Below are positions 6,215-7,987 of a stretch of 7,987 bases of DNA, in pieces. The position numbers and the translations under genes were made by a program. Every line of letters starts with the position of its first letter. The stretch's first letter is position 1. Origin of the DNA: Candidatus Onthocola stercoravium (GTDB taxonomy: Bacteria; Bacillota_I; Bacilli_A; RF39; UBA660); assembly GCA_018711775.1 (NCBI GenBank), contig DVHV01000142.1:1-7987 (forward strand), in the 5' to 3' direction. The notes beneath the pieces are model-generated. The model saw only the letters and a program-made list of their open reading frames with translations. It searched no databases and was not told where the DNA came from.

Positions 6215-7120
6215 TCATTTCTGAGTACTTTCAATCTCTTCTTTATTATAATATGGTCTTATTAAATCTTCTGTTTTAAACACATAATCAATCACTTTAT
6301 TATTTTCCCGACATTGCAATAATTCCGTATCATATTTTTTAGCCTCTGGAGGCATAGTTATCAAAATAAACAACAATTTTTTTTCATATTCAAGTAAAGG
6401 AAACTTATACATATAACGTTCTAATGCTTCAGCAAAATTCATATTTAAATATTCACTTTTATATAATTTAACTAAATCGATTACTGGAGTATCTATCAAA
6501 TAATCATCCCAACTAATTAAAACTTCTTTGTTTCCTCGCAAATAATGATCCAATGCTAAATTATTATGAACAACAGCCACCCTAGTTTTAGTTTCCCCTT
6601 TAATAAGCTCATACCATTCATCTAATTCTTTTTCACAAAAATCTAATGCAGCATTAATCTTAGAAAAATTTCTTAACAATTGATAATTAGATGGAGAAGA
6701 ATATATTTCATTAAAAGCTATTTCAAACATTGTATCATAATAATTCTTCAAATAACTTACATTACTTTTAATATCTTCATATATTGCTTTATATGTATCT
6801 TCACTAACTTCTTTAAAATAGCTAGTTTTATTGTGTAAACTAGCTATTAAATCTATTATATCATCGCACATCTGTTCTTTAGGCATTCGAATACTTTCGA
6901 CATATTCATAAACATTGACATCCCTACGCGAAGCATCAATTAGTTTAGGAAAATTATCAAAACCTCGGCTTATTAAATAATTATATAATTCGCTAACATC
7001 CTTTTTTTTAGGTTTAATAATAAAATCTCCACTAGTTGTTTCAAGTAAAGTTGCTTTCCCTTTTAAAGTGTAACGATAAGGCTTATAGATAGCCTTTAAA
7101 ATTTCTAAGCTTCTATTCAT
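6215..7120 (-). CDS. ysxE: YsxE-like spore coat protein with degenerate CotS/aminoglycoside-kinase fold
   Basis: A 301-residue protein with a kinase-like fold of the CotS/YsxE group; members are spore-associated proteins made in the mother cell and their substrates are not established. Visible elements are a glycine-poor N-lobe with FIIKP (K36 in the position of the ATP-binding Lys), hinge-like VYEYVES (70-76), and the catalytic-loop equivalent VVHNNLALDHYL (183-194). The metal-binding equivalent is ISWDDYLIDTPVIDL (202-216). The loop has Asn187 where active kinases have the catalytic Asp, and His192 where they have Asn, so it may be a pseudokinase. Its ATG at 7120 overlaps the spoVID stop by 8 nt, implying translational coupling. 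spoVID-ysxE is also the gene order in Bacillus, which is the main reason for choosing YsxE over other CotS-like proteins. It ends in TGA. Confidence 0.8.
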   Translation of the reverse strand: MNRSLEILKAIYKPYRYTLKGKATLLETTSGDFIIKPKKKDVSELYNYLISRGFDNFPKLIDASRRDVNVYEYVESIRMPKEQMCDDIIDLIASLHNKTSYFKEVSEDTYKAIYEDIKSNVSYLKNYYDTMFEIAFNEIYSSPSNYQLLRNFSKINAALDFCEKELDEWYELIKGETKTRVAVVHNNLALDHYLRGNKEVLISWDDYLIDTPVIDLVKLYKSEYLNMNFAEALERYMYKFPLLEYEKKLLFILITMPPEAKKYDTELLQCRENNKVIDYVFKTEDLIRPYYNKEEIESTQK

Positions 7121-7829
7121 TAATATCAGGTATTATAATTTTATCCCCGATAGCAACTGTACTTAAATCATTGTATTCTCCAAGCAAACTTTGAGTTGTA
7201 TTATATTTTGTACACACTGACTCAATAGTATCAATTTCACTCATTACATGAATATGATACGTTACAAATGTTTCTTCTGCTGGATTAACAGCATCTAAAA
7301 TAGCTTCTTGTTCTTCTTCAGTTATTTTCTTTTCTTCAATCAGTGTATTCATTTCGTTATCCTCCCTTGTTTCTTCATTTTCCTCTATCTTTTCTGGTTC
7401 TAAAACCAATTCTTCATTCTCTTGTTCTATTTCTTCATCAATGCTATCAAGTATTTCTTCAAATGATTCTCTTTCTTCAGGAACTGGTTCAAACACTTCT
7501 TCTTCCTTTAATTCTAATGCATTAATACTATATTCAATATTAACTTTCAAAGTATCTTTATCGACAATTTCATAAGTAAAATCCTCAATAGCAAAATCTA
7601 CTGAATCAGTATCAATTTTAGTAGTCAAATTAACTGAAAATGGCAATACATGTTCAAAACGTTCCTTATTAACACTTACTTCATGAGTTTTATATTCACC
7701 AGTTATGATAAAATTTCCTAATATTTCTTCCGGATTAGCCGTATATTCATGTTCCAAAGATATACTAACTATCTCACTAATATTAGTATTAAACTTAATA
7801 TCCTTAGTAAATGGTATTATACAATTCAT
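7113..7829 (-). CDS. spoVID: SpoVID-like spore coat encasement protein with C-terminal LysM domain
   Basis: Morphogenetic coat protein. In Bacillus, SpoVID assembles on the forespore surface and drives coat encasement. Here it is 238 residues, well below the roughly 575 of B. subtilis. The N-terminal beta domain (about 1-105) has family-like segments: PFTKDIKFNTNISEIVSISL, NFIITGEY, HVLPFSVNL and FTYEIVDKDTLKVNIEYSI. A strongly acidic Glu-rich linker (about 107-178) is followed by a LysM domain (about 190-236: YHIHVMSEIDTIESVCTKYN, then LLGEYN, ending IGDKIIIPD). The shortening is mostly in the linker. ATG 7829 lies 6 nt after AAGGAGG (7836-7842). The start region forms a perfect palindrome, described separately. 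The gene is translationally coupled to the ysxE-like gene. There is no signal peptide, as expected for a coat protein. Confidence 0.85.
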   Translation of the reverse strand: MNCIIPFTKDIKFNTNISEIVSISLEHEYTANPEEILGNFIITGEYKTHEVSVNKERFEHVLPFSVNLTTKIDTDSVDFAIEDFTYEIVDKDTLKVNIEYSINALELKEEEVFEPVPEERESFEEILDSIDEEIEQENEELVLEPEKIEENEETREDNEMNTLIEEKKITEEEQEAILDAVNPAEETFVTYHIHVMSEIDTIESVCTKYNTTQSLLGEYNDLSTVAIGDKIIIPDINE

Positions 7830-7859
7830 AAATTTCCTCCTTAGTAAAATTTATGAATT
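7823..7859 (-). promoter_or_regulatory. Start-codon hairpin of spoVID with the Shine-Dalgarno in its loop
   Basis: Bases 7823-7835 (AATTCATAAATTT) and 7847-7859 (AAATTTATGAATT) are perfect 13-bp inverted repeats around an 11-nt spacer. In the - strand RNA the loop holds AAGGAGG and the 3' arm holds the AUG of spoVID. The stem is AU-rich with a single G-C pair, so it could open readily. At DNA level it could instead be an operator. The repeat is seen directly; regulation is inferred. Confidence 0.6.
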
Positions 7860-7871
7860 ATAACCTATTTT

Positions 7872-7901
7872 ATTACAAAAAGAGGTTAAATTTGATGTGA
7901 A
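7872..7901 (-). promoter_or_regulatory. Candidate promoter of spoVID-ysxE
   Basis: On the - strand TTCACA (7896-7901), an 18-nt spacer and TGTAAT (7872-7877) each match sigma-A boxes at 5 of 6. Transcription would start near 7865, so the whole start-codon hairpin would be in the mRNA. A closer TATAAT at 7857-7862 has no usable -35. In Bacillus spoVID is transcribed by sigma-E; I could not identify a clear sigma-E site here. Confidence 0.4.
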
Positions 7902-7920
7902 CCCCAATTAGGAGACATCA
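7893..7920. repeat. Imperfect hairpin upstream of spoVID
   Basis: TGATGT (7893-7898) pairs with ACATCA (7915-7920), with a further inner pairing of CTCC and GGGG on the - strand. No T-run follows on either strand, so it is not a simple terminator. It overlaps the candidate -35 of spoVID, so it could be a regulator site or the base of a small structured RNA; the evidence is slight. Confidence 0.3.
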
Positions 7921-7945
7921 TAAAAAAAGACTTTTACAAAAAATT

Positions 7946-7987
7946 AAAAATCAAGGGCGAACGAAGTGAGTTCATCTAGACCCTTGA
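7946..7987 (-). terminator. Terminator of an off-window - strand gene upstream of spoVID
   Basis: TCAAGGG (7951-7957) pairs with CCCTTGA (7981-7987) at the window edge. An inner GAAC (7959-7962) pairs with GTTC (7970-7973). On the - strand the stem is followed by TTTTT (7946-7950), then more T-rich sequence. This would end transcription from a gene to the right before the spoVID promoter. The stem could extend past the window edge. Confidence 0.7.

Noticed and set aside
7343..7525. A 60-codon + strand frame rich in Leu and Phe
   Set aside because: Antisense to the Glu-rich linker of spoVID; GAA/GAG codons read backwards give TTC/CTC, which explains its composition.
7842..7987. T-box leader or known riboswitch next to spoVID
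   Set aside because: I looked because valS lies near spoVID-ysxE in Bacillus, but there is no T-box GGTGG-type core or other recognisable riboswitch motif; the edge hairpin with its T-run is better explained as a terminator.
1..7987. Mycoplasma-type genetic code (UGA as Trp)
   Set aside because: Trp codons examined are TGG and the ysxE-like gene ends at TGA before a terminator, so code 11 fits.
1..7987. CRISPR array, tRNA/rRNA genes, insertion sequences or phage genes
   Set aside because: No spaced direct repeats, cloverleaf-like sequence, transposase or phage protein was seen; nearly all of the window is accounted for by the listed genes.

Overview
This is a strongly AT-rich bacterial window in the standard genetic code: tryptophans are TGG, and one gene (the ysxE-like one) ends in TGA. 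Shine-Dalgarno sites are strong and take two forms, AAGGAGG and the 3'-shifted AGGTGAT. The gene content mixes DNA-uptake genes (comEC, comEA), a membrane PDZ/Lon-like protease (sepM/ylbL) and endospore genes (spoVV/ylbJ, spoVID, ysxE). This points to a low-GC Bacillota, probably class Bacilli. It fits an uncultured gut lineage close to the wall-less bacteria, but that placement is an inference. Standard UGA use argues against Mycoplasma or Spiroplasma proper.

Layout. Positions 1-1790 (- strand) hold comEA followed by comEC, which runs off the left edge. A terminator at 1853-1889 separates them from sepM (1891-2895, -). Forty bases from sepM, and divergent from it, is spoVV/ylbJ (2936-3757, +). 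In Bacillus subtilis ylbJ and ylbL are also near neighbours, so this pairing is old synteny with one gene inverted. The 3' end of spoVV overlaps convergently with a tight three-gene operon of type IV pilin-like proteins (5780 down to 3731, -). The middle protein of that operon lacks the usual Glu at mature position 5 and carries a large C-terminal domain of the kind called DUF6273-like. A 61-residue two-helix membrane protein (5990-6175, +) is divergent from the pilin operon. A bidirectional terminator follows it, then the spoVID-ysxE pair (7829 down to 6215, -) with overlapping reading frames. The right end holds the spoVID promoter and leader and the terminator of an off-window - strand gene.

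How the genes fit together. ComEA binds incoming double-stranded DNA at the membrane and ComEC conducts single strands into the cytoplasm. The pilin-like trio could be the tip (minor pilin) part of a DNA-uptake or adhesion filament, but no ATPase, platform protein, major pilin or prepilin peptidase is visible here. SpoVV moves dipicolinic acid during sporulation. SpoVID drives coat encasement of the forespore, and YsxE is its usual partner gene.

The most interesting points are the pilin trio with its Glu5-less, lectin-like middle member, the unknown 61-residue membrane protein beside it, and a perfect 13-bp inverted repeat that places the spoVID ribosome binding site in a loop and its start codon in the stem.
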